The notes under the pieces were generated by a model. It was not told where the DNA came from and did not search any database. It saw only the letters and a list, made by a program, of their open reading frames with translations. Shown piece after piece: positions 8,250 through 16,270 of a stretch of DNA of 64,000 bases. The stretch spans positions 1,426,073 through 1,490,072 of the forward strand of contig NZ_JAROAU010000003.1 in NCBI RefSeq assembly GCF_029433855.1, given 5' to 3'. The stretch comes from Candidatus Kosakonia sp. 282A-S69 (GTDB taxonomy: Bacteria; Pseudomonadota; Gammaproteobacteria; Enterobacterales; Enterobacteriaceae). How positions within the stretch are numbered: the stretch's first letter is position 1; every line of letters begins with the position of its first letter. The position numbers and the translations under genes are program-made.

Positions 8250-10073
8250 ATGAAAACCGACACTCAGACCACCGCCGTGATTGATAAGCACGGGATTATC
8301 GGCAACCTGCGGACCTGCGCGCTGGTGACCGTTGAAGGGGCAATGGATTTTCTCTGCTGGCCTAATCTCGACAGCCCCTCCGTTTTTAGCTCGCTGCTCG
8401 ACGCTAAGCGCGGCGGTTACTTTGCCGTGGCGCCTTTGGGGGAGGGCTGGCGCGCCATTCAGCACTACCTGCCGGATACCAACGTGCTGCAAACGCGCTG
8501 GCTCTCAAATGAGACGATGGTGGAACTGACGGACTTTATCGCCATCAACAATGATGACGAAGCCAACCCGCTGATCGTGCGGCAAATCACCCTGATCTAC
8601 GGCGAGGCGACAATCAAGCTGCACTGCTCGCCACGCTTTGACTACGCCACAGACGTGCCGGATGTGAAAGAGGATAAACGGGTCTATCACTTCAGGGGCA
8701 AAAAAGGGGCGGCGCTGACGCTGGCCTCCTCTGTGGCGCTGAAGGTGAAAAAAGGGCTAACCGAAGGGGAGTTCAGCCTGCGTGAAGGCGAAACAGCGAC
8801 CTTTGTGCTCGGCGACAGCAAGGTAAAGCACGCCACGCTGAAACAGGTGGCGGCGATGCGCCAGCGCACGCTCAACTACTGGCAAAGCTGGGTGGCGCAG
8901 AGCAAGTACAGCGGCCGCTGGCGCGAAGCGGTAACGCGCTCTTCACTGGTGCTGAAGCTGCTCACCTCCCAGCGCTACGGCTCCATTGCCGCGGCGGCGA
9001 CCTTTGGCCTGCCGGAGCTGCCCGGCGGTGAGCGTAACTGGGATTACCGCGCCACCTGGCTGCGCGACGCCTCTTTTAGCTGCTATGCATTAATTCGCTT
9101 AGGCTACGTCGAAGAAGCAAAAGCCTTCGGCGCGTGGATCGGCAGCTGTATGGAGAACAGCAAATTCGACCCGAAAAAGTTACAGGTGATGTACCGTCTC
9201 GACAGCGGAACGGATTTAACCGAAGAGGCGCTGCCGCACCTTGCCGGCTACCTCAACTCCAGACCGGTGCGCAAAGGCAACGAAGCCTATAAACAGCTCC
9301 AGCTCGATATCTACGGCGAATTGATGGATGCCGTCTATCTGACAACAAAATATGGCGACAACATCTCCCACCGCGCCTGGGGGCATGTGATGCGGCTGGT
9401 GGATTATGTATGCGAAATCTGGGATTCACCTGATGCCGGGATCTGGGAGATGCGCGGCGAGCCGGAAAACTTTCTTTACTCGCGACTGATGTGCTGGGTG
9501 GCGCTCGACCGCGCCCTGCGCCTGGGGGCCAAGCGTTCGCTCTCGATGCCCTTTGCCCGCTGGGAGGCGACGCGGCAGAAGATCCGCGATGATATCTGGC
9601 ATAACTTCTGGAATGAGAAGCTCGGCCACTTCACCTCCACGCGCAACGGCAGCGATGTCGATGGCTCAATGCTGCTGATGCCGCTGTTTCGTTTTATCGG
9701 CGCAAAAGATCCCGACTGGCTGGCGACGCTCGCTGCGATCCGCAGCAAGTTAATGCGTGACGGTATGGTGCGGCGCTATTTGCAGGAGGAGACCCCGGCA
9801 GATTCGCTGCAGGGGGAGGAGGGCTATTTTGCGCCATGCTCCTTCTGGTATGTCGAGTGCCTGGCGCGGGCCGATTTTGTCGAAGAAGCGCGTATTGAGT
9901 TTGAGAAGCTGCTGCACTACGCCAACCATCTTGGCCTGTATGCCGAGGAGTTTGATGAGCGCGGCTTTCCGCTCGGCAACTTCCCGCAGGCGCTGACGCA
10001 CCTGGCGCTGATCAGCGCCGCGTTCTACCTGGATAAAAAGATGTCCGGGAATCAACAAACCTGGCAGCCGTAA
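8250..10073 (+). CDS. Glycoside hydrolase family 15 protein (glucoamylase/trehalase-like)
   Basis: This 607-residue cytosolic protein has no signal peptide. The GH15 layout is clear: an N-terminal beta-sandwich beginning DKHGIIGNLRTCALV and MDFLCWPNLDSPSVF, then an (alpha/alpha)6 catalytic barrel with ERNWDYRATWLRDASFS (about 260-276), WYVECLARADFVEEA and AEEFDERGFPLGNFPQALTH near the C-terminus. Relatives hydrolyse alpha-linked glucosides including maltodextrins or trehalose; the exact substrate cannot be told. AAGGA lies properly before ATG 8250. It is convergent with bluR, with 9 nt between stops, and divergent from the phosphoketolase gene, so both could feed sugar breakdown. Confidence 0.9.
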   Translation: MKTDTQTTAVIDKHGIIGNLRTCALVTVEGAMDFLCWPNLDSPSVFSSLLDAKRGGYFAVAPLGEGWRAIQHYLPDTNVLQTRWLSNETMVELTDFIAINNDDEANPLIVRQITLIYGEATIKLHCSPRFDYATDVPDVKEDKRVYHFRGKKGAALTLASSVALKVKKGLTEGEFSLREGETATFVLGDSKVKHATLKQVAAMRQRTLNYWQSWVAQSKYSGRWREAVTRSSLVLKLLTSQRYGSIAAAATFGLPELPGGERNWDYRATWLRDASFSCYALIRLGYVEEAKAFGAWIGSCMENSKFDPKKLQVMYRLDSGTDLTEEALPHLAGYLNSRPVRKGNEAYKQLQLDIYGELMDAVYLTTKYGDNISHRAWGHVMRLVDYVCEIWDSPDAGIWEMRGEPENFLYSRLMCWVALDRALRLGAKRSLSMPFARWEATRQKIRDDIWHNFWNEKLGHFTSTRNGSDVDGSMLLMPLFRFIGAKDPDWLATLAAIRSKLMRDGMVRRYLQEETPADSLQGEEGYFAPCSFWYVECLARADFVEEARIEFEKLLHYANHLGLYAEEFDERGFPLGNFPQALTHLALISAAFYLDKKMSGNQQTWQP

Positions 10074-10082
10074 GGCTGCGGT

Positions 10083-10817
10083 TTATTGTGGACCGTGAAA
10101 GGTGAGGGCGAAGCCCTGCTCCTGCCAGTGGGTAAACTGCTGCGCCTGGCGCTGGGTCAGCGCTTTTCCCGTCCAGACGACCAGTTGCTTGCCCGGGAAA
10201 AACTCCGGGTGCGGTGAGTCAAGTGGATCGGCCAGCACATCCAGAGACCAGCCCTGCTGCGAGAGCCGCCAGGCTTCCAGCCACAGGCGGGTGCGATCGT
10301 CATTGTTCCAGGCGATAAAAAGCGCCTCTTTACTCCCCGGCTGGCGATTAAGCGCCAGCCGGGTGACGGCAAAGTCGATCAGCACGCCGTCAAACAGGCT
10401 TAAAATTACCCGTGCGGTGTTCTGATCGCGCGCCAGCAGCAGGCGCACCGGCATCACCACCTCATCGATAAACTGATCAACGCTGTATTTGCGACCCAGT
10501 TCAAGCACCATGGCGCGCAGCCGCGACGGGTTCACCTGGCGCAGGGTAGCCAGCAGATCTTCCTGCACTTTCGCCCAGCCTTGCCCTGCATCGCCGGGCG
10601 TCTCGTCCAGCAACGCTTTCACTTTACTGACCGAGATGCCGCTTTCGATAAAACGCTTAATAGCTTCAATGCGCAGAATGTCCGACTCGTCAAATTGACG
10701 ATGGCCCCCTTCGCTGCGCTGGGGCTTTAGCAAACCATAACGGCGTTGCCATGCGCGAAGTGTAACGGGGTTGATTCCACACCGTTCAGCCACTTCGCCA
10801 ATACTGTAAAACGCCAT
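10083..10817 (-). CDS. bluR: MerR-like repressor BluR of the blue-light regulon
   Basis: The 244-residue protein has an N-terminal MerR helix-turn-helix ([20 protein letters not shown], residues 4-23, wing [10 protein letters not shown]) and a C-terminal B12-binding-like helical domain. In E. coli BluR (YcgE) represses ycgZ-ymgA-ariR. Light-activated BluF binds BluR and releases it from DNA. Neighbours match E. coli: bluF lies immediately upstream on the same strand and ycgZ is divergent. A GAGGAAG ribosome site precedes ATG 10817. A perfect dyad 54 nt upstream suggests it has its own, probably self-regulated, promoter. Confidence 0.93.
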   Translation of the reverse strand: MAFYSIGEVAERCGINPVTLRAWQRRYGLLKPQRSEGGHRQFDESDILRIEAIKRFIESGISVSKVKALLDETPGDAGQGWAKVQEDLLATLRQVNPSRLRAMVLELGRKYSVDQFIDEVVMPVRLLLARDQNTARVILSLFDGVLIDFAVTRLALNRQPGSKEALFIAWNNDDRTRLWLEAWRLSQQGWSLDVLADPLDSPHPEFFPGKQLVVWTGKALTQRQAQQFTHWQEQGFALTFHGPQ

Positions 10818-10870
10818 GACTTCCTCGTAACGCCGATATACACCCGCAAAGACTAGTTAACCCTTGCAGG

Positions 10871-10891
10871 CTGTACAAGTACTTTGTACAG
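10871..10891. promoter_or_regulatory. Probable BluR operator in the bluF-bluR gap
   Basis: CTGTACAA-N5-TTGTACAG is an inverted repeat with perfect 8-bp arms. It shares the TGTACAA core with the palindrome before ycgZ. Its position before bluR suggests autoregulation, which is an inference. Confidence 0.65.
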
Positions 10892-10908
10892 CTTTACTTC
10901 AGGAGCGA

Positions 10909-12129
10909 TTAAGCATCGTCCTGTTTCTCTGGCCAGCAGATGGCTGGAATACCGTCCATGTCCGGACGGGCGAAGAGGTAACCCTGGAACTGAGAGATCC
11001 CCGCTGACTCCAGCCACATCCACTCCTCTGCCTTCTCTACACCCACGGCAGAGATCTGAATTTCAAGGGAGGTACAACATTTGATGATGGCCTGCACAAT
11101 CGCCTGTCGTGAACCGCTCTTATGCACATCTTTAATCAGATCGCGGTTAATTTTAATGCGATCCGGCTGGAACTGTGCCAGCAACAGCAGGCCTGCGAAG
11201 CCGGCGCCAAAGTGGTCGATCGCCACGCGGATGCCCGCGCCTTTCAGCAACTTCACCGCTTCGGTGAACTCTTCGAGGCGCGAAATGATTTCGCTCTCGG
11301 TGAACTCAACAATGATCTGCTCCGGCACCAGGCCATTTGCCTCAATCTCGCGCAGGATAAACTCGACTGCACCGGGCACTTCGACCAGCGTCATCGGCAG
11401 CAGGTTCACCGAGAGGGTCTGCGCGCCAATATCAAGCGCGGTGGCCATCGCAAACGCCACCTTCTTACTTTCAAGGTCAGCTTTATAGAGAGCATCGCCC
11501 GTCAGCCCCTCAAAATACGCCTGCGGTGCATCCCCGGAAGGGGTACGCAGCAGCGCTTCAACCGCCACCACTTTACGGGCGAAGGGGTCGATTAGCGGCT
11601 GGAAGGCAAAGCGGCAGTCAGTACTGGTGGCCGCGACAGAGGTTGGCAGGGTAATGGCGCTGCCGTCGGGAACGAACTCCCACTCGTCGTCGACCGGGAT
11701 CTCAAAGTAGTTCTCTTTCTCGCCCTCTTCGACAAAGGTTTGAAAGAACTGTAGCGCGCGGTCGTCATAAATAAGCTGGTATTTCGAGGTGCCTTTATCC
11801 AGCACGGTTTGCAGCACCTCTTCACGATCATAGGCGCGCAGATCAAATAGCTCCATCCCGGCTTTACCAAACCGTCGCGACGGCGCATAGTCGCGCAGCA
11901 GCTCAACAACGTTAAAGTGGCGCTCATCGCTGCAGATCGCATCGTAAATCGGATCCAGCGTCTCTTCCGGCCCTTCAAGCAGCTGGAAGAAGTGGGTGCC
12001 ATTAAACAGCAAAATGCCTGTGACGTTGGCCTGGCTGTTTTTCAGATTGGCCGCTTCGACCATACCTTCAAGCATCGAAAACGATACGTTGTCGCGAAAG
12101 TGGCTGCGGTAAATGATGGTGGTGAGCAT
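10909..12129 (-). CDS. bluF: Blue-light receptor BluF (BLUF domain plus degenerate EAL domain)
   Basis: The 406-residue protein has an N-terminal FAD-binding BLUF domain (about 1-93; starts LTTIIYRSHFR, with LFNGTHFFQLLEG) and a C-terminal EAL-type domain (about 155-395). EAL catalytic positions are altered: the usual DDFGTG is DHFGAG, the metal-binding KxD is KIN, and AEGVE is AVGVE. It therefore should not hydrolyse c-di-GMP, in line with E. coli BluF acting as a direct light-dependent antagonist of BluR. It is divergent from ycgZ. The start at 12129 gives the correct N-terminus of the BLUF fold. Confidence 0.94.
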   Translation of the reverse strand: MLTTIIYRSHFRDNVSFSMLEGMVEAANLKNSQANVTGILLFNGTHFFQLLEGPEETLDPIYDAICSDERHFNVVELLRDYAPSRRFGKAGMELFDLRAYDREEVLQTVLDKGTSKYQLIYDDRALQFFQTFVEEGEKENYFEIPVDDEWEFVPDGSAITLPTSVAATSTDCRFAFQPLIDPFARKVVAVEALLRTPSGDAPQAYFEGLTGDALYKADLESKKVAFAMATALDIGAQTLSVNLLPMTLVEVPGAVEFILREIEANGLVPEQIIVEFTESEIISRLEEFTEAVKLLKGAGIRVAIDHFGAGFAGLLLLAQFQPDRIKINRDLIKDVHKSGSRQAIVQAIIKCCTSLEIQISAVGVEKAEEWMWLESAGISQFQGYLFARPDMDGIPAICWPEKQDDA

Positions 12130-12340
12130 AAGCGTTCCGAAAAGGATAAATGAACGCTCACACTAGCAGATGATATGTGCCTCGTCTCCCTTGATTTCAT
12201 AGAGAATTATACTGTTTGTGCCGCTTGCTAACGCCGCTTTTCAGCTTGTACAACCTTGGTCAACGCTGTAAAAAAAATCTTATTTATAATCACCTGATTA
12301 ATAACAACATTCTTAAATATTCATTAGATGGCTAACAAAC

Positions 12341-12361
12341 TTGTACAATTACTATGTACAA
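12341..12361. promoter_or_regulatory. Probable BluR operator and promoter region of ycgZ-ymgA-ariR
   Basis: TTGTACA-N7-TGTACAA is a perfect inverted repeat 66 nt before ycgZ. A possible -10, TATAAC (12376-12381), follows. A half-site TTGTACAA also occurs at about 12245. The core is shared with the dyad before bluR. E. coli BluR is known to act at the ycgZ promoter; the assignment here is inferred from position and symmetry. The 298-nt bluF-ycgZ gap is otherwise AT-rich and without a gene. Confidence 0.75.
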
Positions 12362-12427
12362 ACCGCCGTTTTTTGTATAACTTTAACCTTACTTTAACAA
12401 GTTAATGGATTATTTGAGGAGTGACAT

Positions 12428-12667
12428 ATGCAGCAGAACGGTTATTTTCCGAACACAGCTAATGCCATTACCCGCTATTTCAACAAGGCATCCCTCCCGA
12501 CTCAGCAGCAGACGCTGGGACAGATTGCCGTTGAGATCCTGAGCGAAGGACGCAACCTGAACCGCAAGGCAATCTGTACTAAATTGCTGAGCCGTCTGGA
12601 GCAGGCTTCTGGTCCGGAAGAGGAGAGCCACTATCACACGCTGATTGGCCTGCTTTTTGATCGCTAA
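12428..12667 (+). CDS. ycgZ: Two-component connector protein YcgZ
   Basis: This 79-residue soluble protein matches E. coli YcgZ in length and in the shared pattern AITRYFNKA...QQTLGQIAVEIL...GRNLNRKAIC...SRLE, ending HTLIGLLF. YcgZ belongs to a family of small connector-like proteins (YcgZ, YmgA, AriR) that act through the Rcs phosphorelay to raise colanic acid and affect biofilm, and are induced by blue light and cold via BluR. GAGGAG sits 7 nt before ATG. It is the first gene of the BluR-controlled operon. The molecular mechanism is not readable from sequence. Confidence 0.93.
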   Translation: MQQNGYFPNTANAITRYFNKASLPTQQQTLGQIAVEILSEGRNLNRKAICTKLLSRLEQASGPEEESHYHTLIGLLFDR

Positions 12668-12702
12668 CAGAGTCTGACCAACGGCAATACTTTTGGCTTT
12701 TG

Positions 12703-12777
12703 AGTCAATTCTCGCGGGGTGATGAAGCGCTTCATGCGCGTGCAGAAAAGTTAATCGTCCCCAAGGGAGAATTGGCT
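12703..12777 (+). other. Predicted structured RNA between ycgZ and ymgA
   Basis: The arms AGTCAATTCTC (12703-12713) and GAGAATTGGCT (12767-12777) pair with one G-U. GGGG (12716-12719) pairs with CCCC (12759-12762), and the centre holds the perfect palindrome ATGAAGCGCTTCAT (12722-12735). There is no T-tract, so it is not an intrinsic terminator. It may be an mRNA processing or stability element. Pairing is seen; function is unknown. Confidence 0.45.
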
Positions 12778-12826
12778 TCATGCCGCGATTGCAGTTCGGC
12801 AAGTAGCGGCAACCCGAGATGCAGTT

Positions 12827-13135
12827 ATGAATAGTAGTGAAATAGAGCAACTGACAGACGAACTTATCGGAGTGGCAGTATTGTCACTTCTGAAAGATAA
12901 CTCACCCATTAGCACCCGTGCGCTGATCAACAGGCTCCGGTCGATGGAGGCCAGCGAGCAGGACAGCCAGCGGCGGCAGATGCTGGGCCGAATTATTGCT
13001 GAAATCAGCAACAATAATTTTGCCTCTCTGAAGCGTGATACAGGAAGTGAGCGCGATGAGTGGGATGAGCAGGGCAATGATAACGTTTTTCAGCTGTTTG
13101 GCGACAAGAGTGCCAACAGCGCGAAAAAACATTAA
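12827..13135 (+). CDS. ymgA: YmgA-like small connector protein
   Basis: The 102-residue protein is in the ymgA position between ycgZ and ariR. It shares the family pattern: an N-terminal helix EIEQLTDELIGVAVLSLL, ISTRALINRLRSME, then RRQMLGRIIAEISN. It is about 12 residues longer than E. coli YmgA and diverges in the polar C-terminus (DEWDEQGNDNVFQLFG). Like its neighbours it probably modulates Rcs signalling as a small soluble helical protein. The ribosome site is weak (GAG), and a 159-nt structured gap precedes it, so expression may be controlled post-transcriptionally. Identity rests on position and family pattern. Confidence 0.82.
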   Translation: MNSSEIEQLTDELIGVAVLSLLKDNSPISTRALINRLRSMEASEQDSQRRQMLGRIIAEISNNNFASLKRDTGSERDEWDEQGNDNVFQLFGDKSANSAKKH

Positions 13136-13172
13136 CAGACACGGTTATTATCAATAAAAAATGGGGTAAACG

Positions 13173-13448
13173 ATGAGCCAGGTTTTGCTGGATTCACACG
13201 AATATGAACATTTGCCTGATCTCACGCTGGTTGAGTATTTTCGCAGCGGCGGCGAGACGCTGGCAGAGGAGTCCGTAGTACTGGGCGCAGCAATTCGTGG
13301 TGTGATGGCAGCCGGTCAACGTATTACCCATAAAGCCTTGATCCTGGAGTTGATCAAGATGATCGAGACCACAGAGGATGTGGTGAAAAGCGATATTGTA
13401 CGCCACACCCTGGAAATCGTTGTACACCATACAACGGATGATATTTAA
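13173..13448 (+). CDS. ariR: AriR (YmgB) biofilm/acid-resistance regulator
   Basis: The 91-residue protein matches E. coli AriR/YmgB: LVEYFRSGGETLAEESVVLGAAI, an alternating helical middle, and the C-terminus EIVVHHTTDDI. E. coli AriR is an all-helical dimer connected to Rcs signalling, biofilm repression and acid resistance. ATG 13173 follows GGGGTAAACG 37 nt after ymgA, so it is the third cistron of the BluR operon, which ends at an intrinsic terminator. No ymgC follows, unlike E. coli. Confidence 0.92.
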   Translation: MSQVLLDSHEYEHLPDLTLVEYFRSGGETLAEESVVLGAAIRGVMAAGQRITHKALILELIKMIETTEDVVKSDIVRHTLEIVVHHTTDDI

Positions 13449-13478
13449 CCGCTCTGGTTTCACCTGCTCTGAGACAAA

Positions 13479-13507
13479 ATCCACGCTTCGGCGTGGATTT
13501 TTTTTTG
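13479..13507 (+). terminator. Intrinsic terminator of ycgZ-ymgA-ariR
   Basis: The perfect stem ATCCACGC-TTCG-GCGTGGAT with a tetraloop is followed by a run of nine or ten T residues. Confidence 0.93.
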
Positions 13508-13569
13508 CTATTCCGTACGCGATGACATAGGGTCAACGGGCACATTTACATGCCATCACGGAGGATAGT

Positions 13570-13878
13570 ATGGCCAATACGTTACTGCAGATTCACTTCA
13601 ATTTTACGGGTCCGTTCGGCGATGAGATGTCGCGGCAGCTGGTGGCGCTGGCAGAGTCGATCAATCAGGAGCCGGGTTTTCGCTGGAAAGTGTGGACTGA
13701 GAATGCGCAGGCCTTGGAGGCGGGCGGGATTTATCTCTTCGACAGCGAAGCGAATGCACAGGGCTATATGAATAAGCACATGGCGCGGTTAAAGCAGTTC
13801 GGTGCAACCAACATCACCGTCAAACTGTTTGATGTCAATGAACCCCTGACACGCCTGAACCACGGCCAGCTGGGGTAA
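13570..13878 (+). CDS. ydhR: YdhR-family putative monooxygenase
   Basis: The 102-residue protein is homologous to E. coli Ydh[49 protein letters not shown] and [13 protein letters not shown]. YdhR is a dimeric ferredoxin-like (dimeric alpha-beta barrel) protein related to cofactor-free quinone monooxygenases; its physiological substrate is unsettled. GGAGGA lies 6 nt before ATG. It sits alone between the ariR terminator and a convergent SUKH gene. It is in a different context from E. coli ydhR, so it could be an additional homologue. Confidence 0.85.
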   Translation: MANTLLQIHFNFTGPFGDEMSRQLVALAESINQEPGFRWKVWTENAQALEAGGIYLFDSEANAQGYMNKHMARLKQFGATNITVKLFDVNEPLTRLNHGQLG

Positions 13879-13885
13879 CTGGTGT

Positions 13886-13916
13886 TGCGCGCAGGCAGGT
13901 TTTCTGCCCGTGCGCA
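13886..13916. terminator. Hairpin between convergent genes (possible terminator)
   Basis: TGCGC..GGCAG-GTTTT-CTGCC..TGCGC forms a stem between the ydhR stop and the convergent SUKH stop. Only GTTT follows, so termination strength is doubtful. Confidence 0.45.
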
Positions 13917-13936
13917 GTTTAAGCTGCTGGTGGAGT

Positions 13937-14458
13937 TCAGAGGTCATCAAGGCAGATTTCGCCTTGCGTGCAGGCGTGCTGGAGGATCATCTGATAGAAG
14001 GTTGTGAAATCAGGTGCCACTTGGTAGAGGTTGCCACTCTCCTGCTGCTCAGCAATATCAAATTGCTGAATGTCATCTTCGGCATGCAAATGCGTTCTGT
14101 CCCAGTAGTAAACGCCTTCGCGGCCATCCCCGTTCATCAACACGAAGTAGTTACCGCCCGGATCATCACCAATCAGCAACGCATCTGACAGAAAGTCGAG
14201 TTCATCCAGACACTCATCGTTGTTGTATTTCAGGTCGTAGTACTCGTTACGTGTATTAATGCCAAACAGGGCTGAAAATGCCACTTTACCTTCATCGACA
14301 CCGCAATAAGGGAAGTTGCAGTAATCGGGGCTCTTGATCACCAGACCATTTTTTTGTTGAAGAAAATCCACATATGCTTCGGGCGCACTAAAGTCAAAAG
14401 CTGCCAACAGAGGCAAAATCGCGCTTTTTGCTACCGGTTTTCCGTATGAGACAGGCAT
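13937..14458 (-). CDS. SMI1/KNR4 (SUKH) family protein
   Basis: This acidic 173-residue protein has SUKH-fold features: an N-terminal segment ending AYVDFLQQKNG (about 30-41), GLVIKSPDY, FSALFGI, then DALLIGDDPGGNYFVLMNGD and GVYYWDRTH, the typical turn and strand block. SUKH proteins are common immunity proteins of contact-dependent and Rhs toxins, although some are housekeeping. AGGAG precedes ATG. Further Rhs and immunity remnants begin 5 kb away, and an unknown gene lies just upstream on the same strand. No toxin is adjacent, so it may be an orphan immunity gene. Family is fairly certain, role is inferred. Confidence 0.8.
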   Translation of the reverse strand: MPVSYGKPVAKSAILPLLAAFDFSAPEAYVDFLQQKNGLVIKSPDYCNFPYCGVDEGKVAFSALFGINTRNEYYDLKYNNDECLDELDFLSDALLIGDDPGGNYFVLMNGDGREGVYYWDRTHLHAEDDIQQFDIAEQQESGNLYQVAPDFTTFYQMILQHACTQGEICLDDL

Positions 14459-14519
14459 TGTTGCTCCTGGTATGGGTTCTGTAGAGTTTTTAGGCCTTTA
14501 CGTCCAGTGTGTGGCGCTG

Positions 14520-14999
14520 TTAGCGGCTGCCATCCATGCGTGCCGGTGGCGGATCGGCTGAGACAAGGAGGTAGTGTTTAAGCGCAACAGGGCGCCAGAT
14601 ACCGCGCGGATCGCCCGTAAAGGGGAACCTGAAGAAGGGGCGCTCAGCGACTTCGACACGCCATGTTGTATCACCGATGAAGCTAAATTCAACCGCCCCT
14701 GCAAACAGGTGTAAGCCTGCAAAGCTGCCAGTGGTATACGCACCGCCCAGCGTCAGCATCTCTTGCACGCCCAACTGGCGATCGATTAAGACGATAAGGA
14801 GTACCTCTTCAAACGGGACATCGTCGGTCAGAAGTAGTAATAACCGGGATTTATCTACCTCGATAGCCGCTTCAATCACCTGTGCGGGTACCGTAAGACC
14901 AGTTGCGCGGCCATCAATCGCTAGTTCATGGGCGGCGGGCCTTGAAGGTGTCGCCGGGTGAAGGCGATGGAGAGTAACGTTGTGGAGCTGTCTAAACAT
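14520..14999 (-). CDS. Hypothetical protein
   Basis: No family is recognised in this 159-residue protein. It is beta-rich, with alternating hydrophobic stretches (SRLLLLLTDDVPFEEVLLIVLI, GAVEFSFIGDTTWRVEVAERP) and a proline-rich C-terminus. It has no signal peptide or clear membrane helix. GGGGAC precedes ATG. It lies 61 nt upstream of the SUKH gene on the same strand, so the two probably form one unit and it could belong to an immunity or stress cassette. The cscR gene ends 39 nt upstream of its start codon. Confidence 0.6.
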   Translation of the reverse strand: MFRQLHNVTLHRLHPATPSRPAAHELAIDGRATGLTVPAQVIEAAIEVDKSRLLLLLTDDVPFEEVLLIVLIDRQLGVQEMLTLGGAYTTGSFAGLHLFAGAVEFSFIGDTTWRVEVAERPFFRFPFTGDPRGIWRPVALKHYLLVSADPPPARMDGSR

Positions 15000-15038
15000 G
15001 GCGTCCCCGGCTGCAAAATTGGGTGAACAGGGCGGTGC

Positions 15039-16046
15039 TTAACTTAGCGGTATGAGCGAATCACGCGGCAGAAACGGGCTGGCAACCCGTGTGGTCTGCT
15101 TGTGTTCAGTCCCATTAATAATATGCAGGGCGCTCAGACGTCCAATCTCATAATGCGGCAGCTGCACCGTTGCAAGGGAGGGGAGAAACAGCTCGCCGAT
15201 ACCCACCATATTGTCATAGCCGACAACCGCTACATCCTGCGGAATGCGCAGCCCCTGCGCCAGTAGCGTCTGGTAGACCATAAAGGCGATACGATCGTTG
15301 CCGCAAATCACCGAATCGAACTGCGGCTTTTGCGCACGGATATGCGCCAGCACCTGCGCCGGAATATCGCGGTAGTGCTCGTCGCTCGGCGCCATATAGA
15401 TGTGGGTAAGCGTCTTCGGGTTAACCCCGGCTTCACGACAGGCGCGCTCAAGTCCCGTGCGCCGACGCGCGGTGGCGAGCAACTTTTCCGGCAGATGCAG
15501 ACAGAGCGGCTGGCGATAACCTGCCTCCAGCAGCGCCTTTACCGCGCTGTACTGGCCCTGTTCATCATCGGGTATATAGCTGGCGACCGGATCGTGCAGG
15601 CTTTCGCAGTTGGCAAGCACGCAGGGCAGGGTAAGGAGCTTGGCGGGCAGCGGCACCTGGCGCAGCCCCATGGTGGTGTAGATAATGCCATCCGGCCGGT
15701 GGGAGAGCAGCAGATCAACAATCGCATCCGGATTGTCGTCGGTGAACATATTCATCACGAAGCTGTTCCAGCCGTGTGCTCGAGCGGTCTCTTCAATCGA
15801 TAACGTCATCTCCACGGAAAAGGGCGTGGTCACTGTATCAAGCGCCAGCACACCGATGGTTTTCGGCGAGGCGTGCGCGCCGCGGATCTTTTTCGCCGAG
15901 AGATCCGGGACATAATTGGTCTGCTCAATCGCCGCCTGTACCCGCGCCAGCGTCTCCGGCTTGAGGCGTTGCGGGCTGTTCAGCGCGCGTGAAACCGTCA
16001 TCAGCGAGACGTTCGCCAGTTTTGCTACATCCTTGAGAGACGCCAT
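15039..16046 (-). CDS. cscR: Sucrose operon repressor CscR (LacI family)
   Basis: The 335-residue LacI/GalR regulator starts MASLKDVAKLANVSLMTVSR, the helix-turn-helix at residues 1-25. The hinge is near 45-60 and a periplasmic-binding-like effector domain follows to the C-terminus. The start is ATG 16046, preceded by GGAG; the upstream in-frame start at 16103 would place extra residues ahead of the invariant DNA-binding N-terminus. It is divergent from cscB across a region with two LacI-type palindromes. CscR represses csc genes and is released by a sucrose-derived inducer such as fructose or glucose, as known in E. coli. Specificity is inferred from the neighbours. Confidence 0.9.
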   Translation of the reverse strand: MASLKDVAKLANVSLMTVSRALNSPQRLKPETLARVQAAIEQTNYVPDLSAKKIRGAHASPKTIGVLALDTVTTPFSVEMTLSIEETARAHGWNSFVMNMFTDDNPDAIVDLLLSHRPDGIIYTTMGLRQVPLPAKLLTLPCVLANCESLHDPVASYIPDDEQGQYSAVKALLEAGYRQPLCLHLPEKLLATARRRTGLERACREAGVNPKTLTHIYMAPSDEHYRDIPAQVLAHIRAQKPQFDSVICGNDRIAFMVYQTLLAQGLRIPQDVAVVGYDNMVGIGELFLPSLATVQLPHYEIGRLSALHIINGTEHKQTTRVASPFLPRDSLIPLS

Positions 16047-16164
16047 ATCTGTTACTCCATGCGGGCTTTGTGACTTAATGAGTGCGGCCAGAGAGGGCGT
16101 CATCGTAACGTATTTATGGTTTCGTCACAGGCGCGAAGTTTGATCGCCCTCTCACTCCTGCTAT

Positions 16165-16240
16165 GTTAACGTTAACTCTTGTGATTAACATCATGAATCT
16201 CAGCAGAACACCATGAGCAACGCAATATGTTAACGTTATC
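16165..16240. promoter_or_regulatory. Two LacI-family operators between cscR and cscB
   Basis: GTTAACGTTAAC (16165-16176) is a perfect palindrome. A second copy, TGTTAACGTTATC, sits at 16228-16240. Their centres are about 64 bp apart, close to six helical turns, which would allow looping by a dimer-of-dimers or cooperative repression of both divergent promoters. Assignment to CscR is from position. Confidence 0.8.
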
Positions 16241-16270
16241 ATCGCTGCACGACTCCAACATGAGACTGTC

